Origin: Phaeodactylibacter sp.
GTDB lineage: Bacteria; Bacteroidota; Bacteroidia; Chitinophagales; Saprospiraceae
NCBI RefSeq assembly: GCF_022763345.1
Contig: NZ_JALEGS010000014.1
Span: 62,001-126,000, forward strand
Length of the DNA: 64,000 nt
Reading direction: 5' to 3'
Below are positions 28,318-37,273 of this stretch, one piece after another. The position numbers and the translations under genes are program-made. Position 1 is the first letter of the stretch; each line of letters starts with the position of its first letter. The notes beneath the pieces are model-generated. The model searched no databases, was not told the origin of the DNA, and saw only the letters and a program-made list of their open reading frames with translations.

Positions 28318-29937
28318 TTACTGCTTCTCTTTAATGATCCCCCGCTCCCGGTACAATTCGATGTATTTCTGGTCCAGTTCTTCTGAATCCTTGTACTGCT
28401 CCCGAAGCTCATAAAGTTTTTGCGTAAGCTCTTGCACTACTTTGGCGTAAGCCGGGTCATTGTAGACATTATTCAGCTCTTTGGGGTCTTTTTTGCGGTC
28501 GTACAGCTCCCACTCATCAATATCGTAGTAAAAGTGCGCCAGTTTATAATCCTCAGTGACGATACCATAGTGGCGCTTAACCATGTGCGCACCGGGGTAT
28601 TCGTAGTAGTGGTAGTAGGCGGCATCGCGCCCCCACTGTCTGTTATCACCTTGCAGCAAGGGCATCAAGCTTTCGCCCTGCATATCTTCGGGAGCTTCCA
28701 CACCTGCCGCCTCCAGGAAAGTCTGGGCGAAGTCGAGATTTTGAACCATTGCATTAGAGACAGAGCCGGGCTTGATCTTTTTGGGCCACTTGACCAGCAG
28801 CGGAGTCAGGAAAGACTCATCATAGATGAACCGTTTATCGAACCAGCCATGTTCGCCCAGGTAGAAGCCCTGATCGGATGTGTAGACCACGATGGTGTTG
28901 TCGCTCAGCCCATTTTCATCGAGATAATCGAGCACTCGTCCAACGTTTTCGTCTACAGCTGCCACGCAGGCCAGGTAATCCTGCATGTAGCGCTGATACT
29001 TCCACCGCATGAACGTAGAATCGTCCATAGTGGGGTACAGCTCCGCAAATTCGTCGTTTATAGGCCCGTAGACCGCATCCCACTCCTGCTTTTGTTCTTC
29101 GGTGAAGCGGGAGTATTTGCTCTTGAACACCCGGTAGCCCCATTCGCTGGGCTCTTCCACGCCGAGCTCTTTAGCCAGTTCGGGGTAGATTTTGTTATCG
29201 GCGGATATGGTCATGTGCTCCAGCAAATTCATCTCCGCCTCTTTAGCCGCTGTGCCCCGGCCTTCATAATCGTCGAAAAGGGTAGCTGGCTCCGGGAAGG
29301 TGCGCTGAGTAAATTCCTTGTAGTGGCGTGGAGCTGGGAACCACTCCCGGTGGGAGGCTTTGTGGAGATAGAACAGCATGAACGGCTTGTCTTCCTCCCG
29401 GCGATTGCCCAGCCAGTCGAGGGTCATGTCCGTAATGATATCCGTCACGTAGCCTTGTATGCTGGTATCGCCTTCGCTGGTGATGAAATCCGGGTTGTAG
29501 TAATCACCTTGCCCGGGCAAAATTTTAAATTCATCAAAGCCTTTTGGGTTGTTCCCAAAGTGGAGTTTGCCGAACATGGCCGTTTGATAGCCATTATCGT
29601 GCAGGATTTGTGGAAAAGTGATGTTGGTCGTATCGAAAGGAAAGACATTATCAATTTTCCCGTGGATGTGGGCGTGCTTGCCAGTCAGTATAGTTGCCCG
29701 GGACGGTGCACAGATGGAATTGGTGACCGACGCATTCGTGAAGAGCATGCCCTCTCTGGCGAGGCGGTCGATATTGGGCGTATTGATCAGGCGCTCATCG
29801 TAGGCGCTAATGGCCTGATAAGCATGATCATCACTCATGATGAATACGATATTGGGGCGCTCTTCCGCCTCTTCGGCAGCTTGCTGGCAGGCCGAAAGTG
29901 ATAGTATGAATACCGTAAAAAATAACAGCAATCTCAT
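28318..29937 (-). CDS. S1-family sulfatase, lipoprotein
   Basis: 539 residues from the chosen ATG at 29937; an upstream in-frame ATG at 30018 would add 27 residues without signal character, whereas MRLLLFFTVFILSLSAC gives a normal lipoprotein signal (lipobox LSAC, Cys17). Metal motif Asp36-Asp37 in IVFIMSDDHAYQA, formylglycine motif CAPSR with Cys76, then ATILTGKHAHIHGK; later metal motif VVYTSDQGFYLGEHGW. The pattern is like N-acetylglucosamine-6-sulfatase-type S1 enzymes (often S1_11), but the substrate is not proven. It is outside the PUL run, so it may act on another sulfated glycan. No partner glycosidase is adjacent. Confidence 0.92.
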   Translation of the reverse strand: MRLLLFFTVFILSLSACQQAAEEAEERPNIVFIMSDDHAYQAISAYDERLINTPNIDRLAREGMLFTNASVTNSICAPSRATILTGKHAHIHGKIDNVFPFDTTNITFPQILHDNGYQTAMFGKLHFGNNPKGFDEFKILPGQGDYYNPDFITSEGDTSIQGYVTDIITDMTLDWLGNRREEDKPFMLFYLHKASHREWFPAPRHYKEFTQRTFPEPATLFDDYEGRGTAAKEAEMNLLEHMTISADNKIYPELAKELGVEEPSEWGYRVFKSKYSRFTEEQKQEWDAVYGPINDEFAELYPTMDDSTFMRWKYQRYMQDYLACVAAVDENVGRVLDYLDENGLSDNTIVVYTSDQGFYLGEHGWFDKRFIYDESFLTPLLVKWPKKIKPGSVSNAMVQNLDFAQTFLEAAGVEAPEDMQGESLMPLLQGDNRQWGRDAAYYHYYEYPGAHMVKRHYGIVTEDYKLAHFYYDIDEWELYDRKKDPKELNNVYNDPAYAKVVQELTQKLYELREQYKDSEELDQKYIELYRERGIIKEKQ

Positions 29938-30100
29938 AGTGCTAAGGTTAATACTTGTTTTATATTTCCTGAACTTCAATCTTTTATTATCGGCCCATAT
30001 ACAACTACAGCCCTTCAAAAAAAGTATGCCTTACGGCTATGCCCCAGTTGAAGGTGCAAACCGTGAAGGTATCCTCTTTAAATGAGAATGCCCCCAATAT

Positions 30101-33100
30101 CTACTGCTTCAGCAACATGCGCACCGCTGTACCACCATCCTTCTGTAGGAACCGCACCCAATATACCCCCACCGGCAGTTCTTCAATAGAAAACTGCTGC
30201 CTGCCCGCTGTTTGCAGCGGCACTTCTTCCAGCAGTTGACCGGTAGTACTCCAGAGCTGTATTCGGCCAGCAGCCTCTGTTTGCACCCAGCAGTACGTTT
30301 GGGCGGGATTTGGGAATAGCTTGAAGGGCGCTTCATCAGTTGCCTCAGCGCTCGACAAAGCCGGATCGAAGTACAAACCGACCAGGTCTACCCAAACCTT
30401 ATTGGCAGCGGGTTCGGTAACATCTTGTACGAATTCCATATCGATTTTTTGAATCTCCCCCATATTTGGCAGGTTGTCCGCCCAGCTTGCCAGCGCAAAG
30501 TCTTCCACTGGAATATCAATCAGCGTCCAGTCTGTTTCGATGTCGATAAAAGTTTCACTGCCACCGTCCTGACCATTGACACCTTGCGTATCCTGCAAAT
30601 TAATTTTCACATCTGTAGCCGGGCTTTCCGCCCGGGCAACAATGACAATGCGGTTGAAGCCGCTCAAGTCCACAGGCGGAAAAGCCCACATGTAGTAAAC
30701 GGTGCGCGATGTGTTTAGGCCGGTATCAAAATCCAGCTCTACCGCTACGTTGCCATACTCGCCTACGCCTGACTGATCCACCGCTGTCATACTGCCTGCT
30801 GAGAAGCTGGCAACCTCACGAAAGCCGCCCACATTGGTGTATTCCCTCCCTTCCTCAATAATGCTGAAATCGGAATAAACGAAGTAGTCGGCAGGCTCCA
30901 CTGCTTGCCCGGCCAGGTCAATCTCCACGCCCTGAATGTGCAAGGTTGCCTGTTTTGCACCGACTGTCTCCGGCGCGAAGGCGATGGAAATACTGGCCTC
31001 TTCAAGCGTCGTTAGCGTAACCTCCTGAGAGATATTTTCCAAGATAAAATCGTCGGCATCCGCTCCGTCGATGAAAATATCTTCTGGTTGAAAGGTCAGC
31101 TGGCCGCCCCCTGCGTTGCTGAAGGTCAGTGCAGTTGGCGCAGAAGCATCGCCGGTCTCCTGTTCACCAAAGTCGATGGCATCCATGCTCACTGTCAGCT
31201 CCGGATTTTCGGGTATGAAGCCCAGCATAATGTCATCAATATCCCATTGGGTAATATTATCGGTCTGCCCCTCAAAAATCCAGGCGAAGCGTAGATCATC
31301 CGCGCCCAACCCATGCTCCTCCTGAGTGAGGATGGCTGAAAACTCAGCGGCATCAATGAGAGGTGGATCCACCCATTCTGCGATGAGGTGCTGCTCGCTC
31401 CCGGTAATGGCTACTACCTTCAGGGTATAGATACCCGGCGAGCCAAAGTCACGAATGCGATACCTGAAGGAGAACAGAAGGCTGTCTGCATCCCCCGTCA
31501 GCACCTTGGGCGAATACAGCGGGAAGGTACCCTGGGTTTCCGGCTGCCACCAAAAAGTCATCTCCGGGGATTCACCGCCGGCATTATTTGCGTTAAAGGC
31601 ACCCCAGTTCTCCACTTCTGCATCCCAGCCGATAGGCAGCCCACCGCCAGCCAGCCCGTCGAAAGGCTCGATCCATGGCAGCTCAGCTATGGTAGGGTCC
31701 ACGCTCGTTCCCGTGAGGGGAATGCTCAGGTGCTGCACTTGTAATACGGCTTCTTGCAGCCCTTCCCCCATCGGTAATAAAGACACAGCAACAGAGACCT
31801 GATCTCCAGCGCCCAGCGCTACTTCTTCCGTCAGGTTTTCCAATACATACGCCTGCGCTGCCGGACCGGATATGGCAATATCCTGAGGACTTACCCGCAG
31901 GGTATCGCCCCCGATATTGCGAATGGTGAAGGAGATGGGCTCGGAAACCTCTTCCAGTACCACCGCACCAAAATCAGCAGAATCAGGGCTGACGCTCAGC
32001 GCCGGCAGTGCCCGCAAACCTATATCGTCGATATCCCACTGTGTAATGTCTGCGGTGTTGCCTTCGAAAACCCAGGCCAATTGCAGGGGCGCTGTTCCGA
32101 TACCGTGCTGTGCCTTGTACAATGTAGTCTCGTACTCATTGGCAGCAATATCAGAGGGGTCCGTCCATTCTTGGATCAGGGACTCCTCACCTTCAGCGAT
32201 GGCAAGTACCTTCAAAGAAAAGGGGCCAGGCTCGCCAGGGTCAACCACCCGGTGTTTGAAGGAGAAAGCCATACTGTCCAGGCCACTGGTAAAAATACCA
32301 GGCGTGGTCAGCCTCAGCTCGCCCGTAGTGATGGGTTCCCTCCAGAAGTTCATTTCCGGCGCACTGCCACCAGCCGAATTGGCATCGACAGCCCTCCAGT
32401 TCGGATGGGTCCGCGCCCACCCCTGAGGCAAACTGCCATCAGTCAGGTCGTCAAATCCCTCGAACCAGGGGAATGAAAGCACACGCGCATCGAAAGCCGT
32501 GCCGCTCACCGGTATTTTCAGGGTATCAACGACCAGAAAGATTTCCTTGAGCCCCACCGTCTCAGGCACAAAGCTTACTTGTACTGTGGCGCTTTGATTA
32601 GGTTGCAGGACCACTTCCGCATCCAGGTTTTCCAACACGAACTCATCAGCATGAGAAAGCACATCAAAAGATGCCCCGACAGCGAAGTGGTCTGAGCCGT
32701 AGATACCGGTAGGCGATGGCTGATCCAGCAAAACATCAGCTTGTAAAGGCCGGAGCTGCTCAGCGCTCTCCCTGCTGAAGAAGATGTAGTCGATACGCCG
32801 CTGTTGATGATCCAGGTTGAAATTAAGCGTACCATGCTCGGGTGCCAGATCGTTCTCGTGAAAGAGTGGATAAACGTCGATGAAGTCCTCATACACCAGC
32901 TCCATCTCTTCCCAGTCGGGATCGGCGTTGAAGTCACCGCAAAGAAAGGTTAGATCACCTGTCTGTGTTTGGTCGATAAAGCTCTTCAGGTCCTCGATTT
33001 GCTCGACCCGGATCTGCTGGCCTACTGCCGAGTTGTGCAGGTGCGTATTGTAAATATCGATCACATTGCCCCTGATCTCGATCTGCGCGTGGATGGCGGT

Positions 33101-33838
33101 GCGGAAATCACTAAGCGGCGACAGGTCCACCGCGTTACTTTCCTCAATGGGGTAGCGTGAGAGAATGGCATTGCCGAAGCGGGTCGGCGCGCCTTCCGGG
33201 TCACGCGAGGTAAATACGTAGAAATAGCCCAGCGAGTCCGCCATTGAGGCCGCCTGATTGGGCAGGTTGGGCCGTTGGATGACTTCCTGCAGGCAGATCA
33301 CATCCGGATTGGCCTCTCGGATTTCGCCCAGCATGAAATTGAAGCGTGCCGGCCAGTTTTGAGAATCAAACCAGAGGTTGTAAGTCATGATAGAAAAGGG
33401 AGCCGACTGTGCGCCCTGAGCCTCCAGATAAATCTGGTCGGGATGAAGTGCCAGAGGAGCCGAACCCGTATTTTGAATGTCGAAAGCCTGTGGGGCAGAG
33501 CTCTGGAAAATCTGCTGATCGGGAAAGAAGTGGCTGGCCGGGCTCACTGCAAGCTCTGTCATCATGCCAGGTGCCGTGTGCAGAACGTCAGCGCGGTTCA
33601 CCTCACGAGCATTTCGGTTGGCATTGACCAAGCTGAATGTGCCTTGGTTGGTTACAGCGATGCCTGTATAGCTGTCCAATGACGCGCCATCAGACAGGTC
33701 ATTGAAAGCTTGAGGCGAGGGAACAGGTTGCGCTGCGGAATACCCGCAGGAGAAAAGCACCAACGAAAAGGCAAGGACTGTTTGCCGGATAAATGTATTG
33801 CTCCTTAGGTATTGGAAAAATATCAATAGCTTGATCAT
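30101..33838 (-). CDS. T9SS-secreted multidomain protein with nested endonuclease/exonuclease/phosphatase domain
   Basis: 1245 residues from the ATG at 33838, chosen because it begins the signal peptide (MIKLLIFFQYLRSNTF..., cleavage near YSAAQ); 18 more residues upstream are possible. Layout: N-terminal beta region; Ig-like 'choice-of-anchor' repeat 1 (about 110-450); repeats 2 and 3 further on, each ending like VEIDLAGQAV; beta sandwich blocks with the SFPWFEGFDDL and GYRIRDFG-type landmarks; a CIA30/galactose-binding-like domain (about 1000-1170); and a type A T9SS sorting domain (FPNPAQTYC ... VGVYWVRFLQ). The EEP domain (about 147-393) has ICLQEV, IYNTHLHN, GDFNADP and GSDHFAV, so catalytic residues are present. 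It is inserted inside repeat 1. Likely an extracellular nuclease or phosphodiesterase; the substrate is unknown. Confidence 0.85.
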   Translation of the reverse strand: MIKLLIFFQYLRSNTFIRQTVLAFSLVLFSCGYSAAQPVPSPQAFNDLSDGASLDSYTGIAVTNQGTFSLVNANRNAREVNRADVLHTAPGMMTELAVSPASHFFPDQQIFQSSAPQAFDIQNTGSAPLALHPDQIYLEAQGAQSAPFSIMTYNLWFDSQNWPARFNFMLGEIREANPDVICLQEVIQRPNLPNQAASMADSLGYFYVFTSRDPEGAPTRFGNAILSRYPIEESNAVDLSPLSDFRTAIHAQIEIRGNVIDIYNTHLHNSAVGQQIRVEQIEDLKSFIDQTQTGDLTFLCGDFNADPDWEEMELVYEDFIDVYPLFHENDLAPEHGTLNFNLDHQQRRIDYIFFSRESAEQLRPLQADVLLDQPSPTGIYGSDHFAVGASFDVLSHADEFVLENLDAEVVLQPNQSATVQVSFVPETVGLKEIFLVVDTLKIPVSGTAFDARVLSFPWFEGFDDLTDGSLPQGWARTHPNWRAVDANSAGGSAPEMNFWREPITTGELRLTTPGIFTSGLDSMAFSFKHRVVDPGEPGPFSLKVLAIAEGEESLIQEWTDPSDIAANEYETTLYKAQHGIGTAPLQLAWVFEGNTADITQWDIDDIGLRALPALSVSPDSADFGAVVLEEVSEPISFTIRNIGGDTLRVSPQDIAISGPAAQAYVLENLTEEVALGAGDQVSVAVSLLPMGEGLQEAVLQVQHLSIPLTGTSVDPTIAELPWIEPFDGLAGGGLPIGWDAEVENWGAFNANNAGGESPEMTFWWQPETQGTFPLYSPKVLTGDADSLLFSFRYRIRDFGSPGIYTLKVVAITGSEQHLIAEWVDPPLIDAAEFSAILTQEEHGLGADDLRFAWIFEGQTDNITQWDIDDIMLGFIPENPELTVSMDAIDFGEQETGDASAPTALTFSNAGGGQLTFQPEDIFIDGADADDFILENISQEVTLTTLEEASISIAFAPETVGAKQATLHIQGVEIDLAGQAVEPADYFVYSDFSIIEEGREYTNVGGFREVASFSAGSMTAVDQSGVGEYGNVAVELDFDTGLNTSRTVYYMWAFPPVDLSGFNRIVIVARAESPATDVKINLQDTQGVNGQDGGSETFIDIETDWTLIDIPVEDFALASWADNLPNMGEIQKIDMEFVQDVTEPAANKVWVDLVGLYFDPALSSAEATDEAPFKLFPNPAQTYCWVQTEAAGRIQLWSTTGQLLEEVPLQTAGRQQFSIEELPVGVYWVRFLQKDGGTAVRMLLKQ

Positions 33839-34355
33839 AGGTATCTGATTTATTGTTATGCCCTTTGCGGACCTGTGCCATTCCAACGTCAAACCCGGAA
33901 GCTTAGTCCTTCACCGCTTGCTGCCGCAGCACACCCTAACAATAAATATACTTTTATTCCTGCACAAATACATTTGGTGTTAATTAGAGGAAAAGTATGG
34001 TTTTGTTATCTTAGCAACAATAAAAGAATGCGTCAGTCTATTTTCTTCTCATACTTCTGCAAAGCCCAACGCAAAATGCCCTATACTCAAGTCTTCTTTG
34101 TAGTTCCTCAGACTCAGGTGTGACTGGAACTAAAATTAGACCATAATCCTGGCGCTTGAGCTTGTTTTGATGCCTGGCATCCAACTATCAAATATTCAGG
34201 GCAATCCACTAGCATTTTAGTTTCGTCACTTGGTGGACGAATTGTCATTGAAAATCGTTACACAAAGGAGGCTAATGAAAACATGGCTTCAACACAGAGA
34301 CATGTAAAAAACACGATACTTGTAAAACCAGAATTTCTTTCAAATAAAGACAACT
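33839..34355. other. Divergent noncoding region
   Basis: About 517 bp between two divergently transcribed surface-protein genes. A TACATTTG box is present on the plus strand at 33969-33976, but no TTG stands at the right distance. I see no gene, tRNA-like fold or strong hairpin. It should hold promoters for both directions. Confidence 0.4.
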
Positions 34356-35360
34356 ATGAAAAATTGGCATTTTTTGTTATTTGGTATTTTAGCCGTTTCT
34401 GCCCTTACTTTTGCGGGCTGTGATGACGATGGTGATGACACGATATCAACGGTAAACTTTACAGAAGATATTTACAATCTGACCACCAGTGACCTGAGCC
34501 CAATTGAGGTAGAACTGGCCATTTCTCCGGCAGCTACCACTGACTCAGAGATTGAAATTGAGATCACTGGCGCAGATGCAGGCGTAGCTTTCAGCACTGA
34601 CCCTGCTATCTCAGGTACTACGGTTGTGATCCCCGTACAGTCCGGTGCCAGCACTGCCTCTTTCACCTTTACGCCCATCGAGGCGGGTATTGAAGGGCAG
34701 CTTACCGCCAACCTTATGCTGACCAGCACAGGACAGGGCCTTACGACCGGCCTCACCATAGAGTCTATCATTACGATTGTGGATGTAGGGGCTGACTTGC
34801 CGCTTATGGAAGATTTTGCAGGATGCGAGGAAGACCCACAGCAGCCCATACCTGACGGATGGACCGAGGCCGTAATCCAGCAGAACGGCGAGGGCTCAGC
34901 GACCTGGGTCTGTGGCGATGCCAACTTCCTTGGCTCAAATGCTGTGCAGGTCAATGCTTTCGTCCCCGGCTCAGCCGACAATATGAGTTCAGAAGTTTGG
35001 CTGGTAACGCCCCGCCTGAACCTGACCGAAGCAACTAATCCAGTACTTAGCTTTGATGTTGACCGGCGCTTTGACCCTACTGCTGATTTCCCTTATCCGG
35101 AAGGGGCTTACGACGTACTGATTTCTACTGACTATTCAGTTAGTGTGGAAAATGCCACCTGGCAGCGTTTTGAGGCTGGTCATACCGCTATGGTTGATAA
35201 TGATCCTGGTGTAGATAACCTCGCCAATACCGGTGACCTGGACCTTTCTGCTTACAATGGCGAAGTGATTGCCATTGCATTTGTGTACCGGGCAGGTGCT
35301 CCTGCATCTTTTGACGCTACGATACTCAGAGTAGGCAACGTATCCGTTACGGATAACTAG
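34356..35360 (+). CDS. Surface lipoprotein with choice-of-anchor J-like domain
   Basis: 334 residues. Lipobox FAGC (Cys22) followed by DDDGDD, the acidic tail seen in surface-exposed lipoproteins. Residues ~35-150 form an Ig-like beta domain (VELAISPAATTDSEIEIEI, TASFTFTPIEAGIEGQLT). Residues ~155-330 resemble the choice-of-anchor J / DUF5017-type lectin-like fold: LPLMEDFAGCEE, IPDGWTEAVIQ, WLVTPRLNLTEATNPVLSFD and a closing strand ILRVGNVSVTD. The exact role is unknown; carbohydrate or matrix binding is typical for the fold. A terminator follows at 35389. The next gene on the strand is an EEP-family lipoprotein. Confidence 0.8.
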   Translation: MKNWHFLLFGILAVSALTFAGCDDDGDDTISTVNFTEDIYNLTTSDLSPIEVELAISPAATTDSEIEIEITGADAGVAFSTDPAISGTTVVIPVQSGASTASFTFTPIEAGIEGQLTANLMLTSTGQGLTTGLTIESIITIVDVGADLPLMEDFAGCEEDPQQPIPDGWTEAVIQQNGEGSATWVCGDANFLGSNAVQVNAFVPGSADNMSSEVWLVTPRLNLTEATNPVLSFDVDRRFDPTADFPYPEGAYDVLISTDYSVSVENATWQRFEAGHTAMVDNDPGVDNLANTGDLDLSAYNGEVIAIAFVYRAGAPASFDATILRVGNVSVTDN

Positions 35361-35388
35361 TAATTGCTCTGTAAAGGATTTAAAAATG

Positions 35389-35435
35389 GCTACGCTCTTC
35401 GGTGACTTTCGCTTGAGGGCGTAGCTGTTTTTTTT
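35389..35435 (+). terminator. Intrinsic terminator after the choice-of-anchor J lipoprotein
   Basis: GCTACGC (35389-35395) pairs with GCGTAGC (35419-35425) over a 23-nt loop and is followed by a run of eight T (35428-35435). It lies 28 bp after the stop codon. Confidence 0.85.
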
Positions 35436-35549
35436 ATCGTTTCATTTGCACACAGTTCGATTCTGCTTGTTTTTTATCCCTTCCTGTCAGGTCAAAAAAG
35501 CTATTAAGAAATGTACCATACAATTGCCTCATATATCAACCGCCCATCA

Positions 35550-36425
35550 ATGAGGAGCCTACTGCTTGCCGTACTGGTAGGGTTTGGCTTGCTGCAGTGC
35601 GCTTTTGAAAAAAAGGCGGTAGAAGTCACAGGTAAATCCACTACCCGGGATCAGGTTAAAGCGGCTTCTTTTAATATCCGGTTGGACCATGCTGGCGATG
35701 GAGCCAATAACTGGCACAAACGCAAGGCAGCAGTGGCGGCCTATATTGAGTCGGAAAACCTGCACATCGTCGGCATGCAAGAGGTGCTTGACAATCAGTT
35801 TCAGTACCTGAAAAATGAATTGGACCAATACAAAGTCATCGGCGTAGGCAGGGAGGATGGCATTAGTAAAGGAGAGTACGCTCCTATTTTCTACCGGGAG
35901 GACATGTTTACCGTTGTACACAGTGGCACCTTTTGGTTATCCGAAACGCCGGAGCAGCCCTCTGTAGGTTGGGACGCAGCCATGGAAAGGATATGTACCT
36001 ACGCTATTTTGAAAGACAAGCGTAACGGCCGGGAAATACACTTCTACAATACCCACTTCGACCATGTTGGAAAAAACGCGCGCCAAAACAGTGCAGCCCT
36101 GATTATGGATTCCATCGCGGCGAAAAGCGAAGGGCAATGGGTCATCTTAAGTGGGGACTTCAATGTCGAACCCAGCACCGCAGCCTACAAAACGATCGTA
36201 GAAACCGATTTGCAAGACAGCTACGAACAAAGCAAGGTCCGGTTGGGGCCAACCGGCACCTTCAATGGCTTCAACCCGAATGTCAGCCATGATCGCCGCA
36301 TTGATTATGTCTTCTTCAAAGGGTTCTCAGTGGAGCTTTATGAAACCAATAACCTTTCTTACAACAATAACTATTTGTCTGACCATTTTCCGGTTATTGC
36401 CCTGCTGGAGTATCAGCCGTTATAA
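35550..36425 (+). CDS. Endonuclease/exonuclease/phosphatase-family lipoprotein
   Basis: 291 residues from ATG 35550, chosen because it starts a lipoprotein signal MRSLLLAVLVGFGLLQC (Cys17); an ATG at 35511 would add 13 residues. EEP-fold motifs are complete: KAASFNIRLDH (metal Asn), HIVGMQEV (metal Glu), HFYNTHFDHVG, LSGDFNVEP, RRIDYVFF and LSDHFPV. Lipoprotein members like this are common in PULs and near sulfatases in Bacteroidota and are thought to be phosphodiesterases or sphingomyelinase/nuclease-like enzymes; the substrate is unknown. Two EEP proteins in 6 kb (see the T9SS protein at 30101) suggest related functions. It is monocistronic as far as can be seen. Confidence 0.9.
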   Translation: MRSLLLAVLVGFGLLQCAFEKKAVEVTGKSTTRDQVKAASFNIRLDHAGDGANNWHKRKAAVAAYIESENLHIVGMQEVLDNQFQYLKNELDQYKVIGVGREDGISKGEYAPIFYREDMFTVVHSGTFWLSETPEQPSVGWDAAMERICTYAILKDKRNGREIHFYNTHFDHVGKNARQNSAALIMDSIAAKSEGQWVILSGDFNVEPSTAAYKTIVETDLQDSYEQSKVRLGPTGTFNGFNPNVSHDRRIDYVFFKGFSVELYETNNLSYNNNYLSDHFPVIALLEYQPL

Positions 36426-36936
36426 ATACTTGGTCCCTCTTGCTTTGCTCCTCACTTCAATAGCCTCAATGGCTTAAGAAATGTCTTTTTCCCATCTTGA
36501 CATGAGCTCAAGAGCAACAATACTGCCAAATAAATGGAAATGCTTTTCATGCTGTGTTATGTTTATTTGCATTTTTATTTCCCCTCAAGGATAACTTCCC
36601 GGCTGCTATACCGACGATTAAGCGGTTGGCCTCGGCAAACCTGCTCAATGCCTGCCCGTGTCTCGTAGCCTGTAGGCTTCGGCCACCGGAGACCGTACTG
36701 AATATTAAGGCAGGCGGGTCGGCATATACGCTTTGAAGCCGTATGCACTGGAGTAGCATCCCACTTCGTAATGCGTACAACCACAATTTTCACCAAAAAA
36801 GGAATCCCAAAGGCATGGGCGCAGGGCACGGTTCAAACGCCAACAGTGTCAGAATTTCTAGAACAGCTCAGGTAAATTGTGTAATTTCATTCCGCAGGGC
36901 TTTTTCTGCAACGATTATAACAAAAAACGAAGAACT
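36426..36936 (+). other. Noncoding region carrying repeat copy 2
   Basis: 511 bp without a credible gene. The middle (36605-36781) is the TIR-bounded repeat described separately. The parts on either side (36426-36604 and 36782-36936) show no gene or strong structure; the last part presumably carries the promoter of the GlsB-like gene. Confidence 0.5.
36605..36781 (+). repeat. Copy 2 of the intergenic repeat with terminal inverted repeats (177 bp)
   Basis: The left end, GCTATACCGACGATTAAGCG, is the same as in copy 1 apart from a few bases. The right end CCACTTCGTAATGCGTACAA (36761-36780 plus C) is its imperfect inverted repeat (about 12 of 21 positions). Homologous blocks: 36605-36685 with 27522-27442, 36706-36737 with 27438-27405, and 36761-36781 with 27239-27219 (all on the opposite strand). 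About 16 bp (36686-36705) are unmatched here, and about 150 bp of copy 1 is absent. The copy lies between an EEP lipoprotein and a GlsB-like gene. Confidence 0.7.
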
Positions 36937-37200
36937 ATGGGTTTAATCTACACCTTGATCATTGGGCTCATTGCCGGGGCGCTTGCCAAAATGATTACGC
37001 CGCAGAATGAGAAGGGCGGCTGGATCTCTTCTATCGTGATTGGAATCATCGGCTCCTTTGTTGGCCACTTTTTAGGGGGGCTTCTCGGTATTCAAAGCAC
37101 CCATTTTATTGGCAGGATCCTGATTGCTACGGGCGGTGCTGTTCTCGTGCTGTTTATTTATCACCGTTACTTAGCAAAGGAGTTGAACCTGCCGGTCTGA
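36937..37200 (+). CDS. GlsB/YeaQ/YmgE-family stress-response membrane protein
   Basis: 87 residues from ATG 36937 (MGLIYTLIIGLIAGALA). An upstream frame from 36877 is not needed. It has three hydrophobic helices with the family pattern GLIAGALAKMITP, GWISSIVIGIIGSFVGHFLGG and GRILIATGGAVLVLFIY, typical of transglycosylase-associated small membrane proteins. The family is linked to general stress responses in other bacteria; the molecular role is unknown. It is 74 bp ahead of the sensor kinase gene and may share its transcript. Confidence 0.85.
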   Translation: MGLIYTLIIGLIAGALAKMITPQNEKGGWISSIVIGIIGSFVGHFLGGLLGIQSTHFIGRILIATGGAVLVLFIYHRYLAKELNLPV

Positions 37201-37273
37201 AACAACGGTAGGTTTGACCCAAAAAATTGTCTGCGGACTACTACAGTCCTTGAACATATATTGCACATCATTC

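Noticed and set aside
28420..29901. 493-codon frame antisense to the second sulfatase
   Set aside because: Opposite strand of an intact gene with clear motifs; the translated sequence has no recognisable domain.
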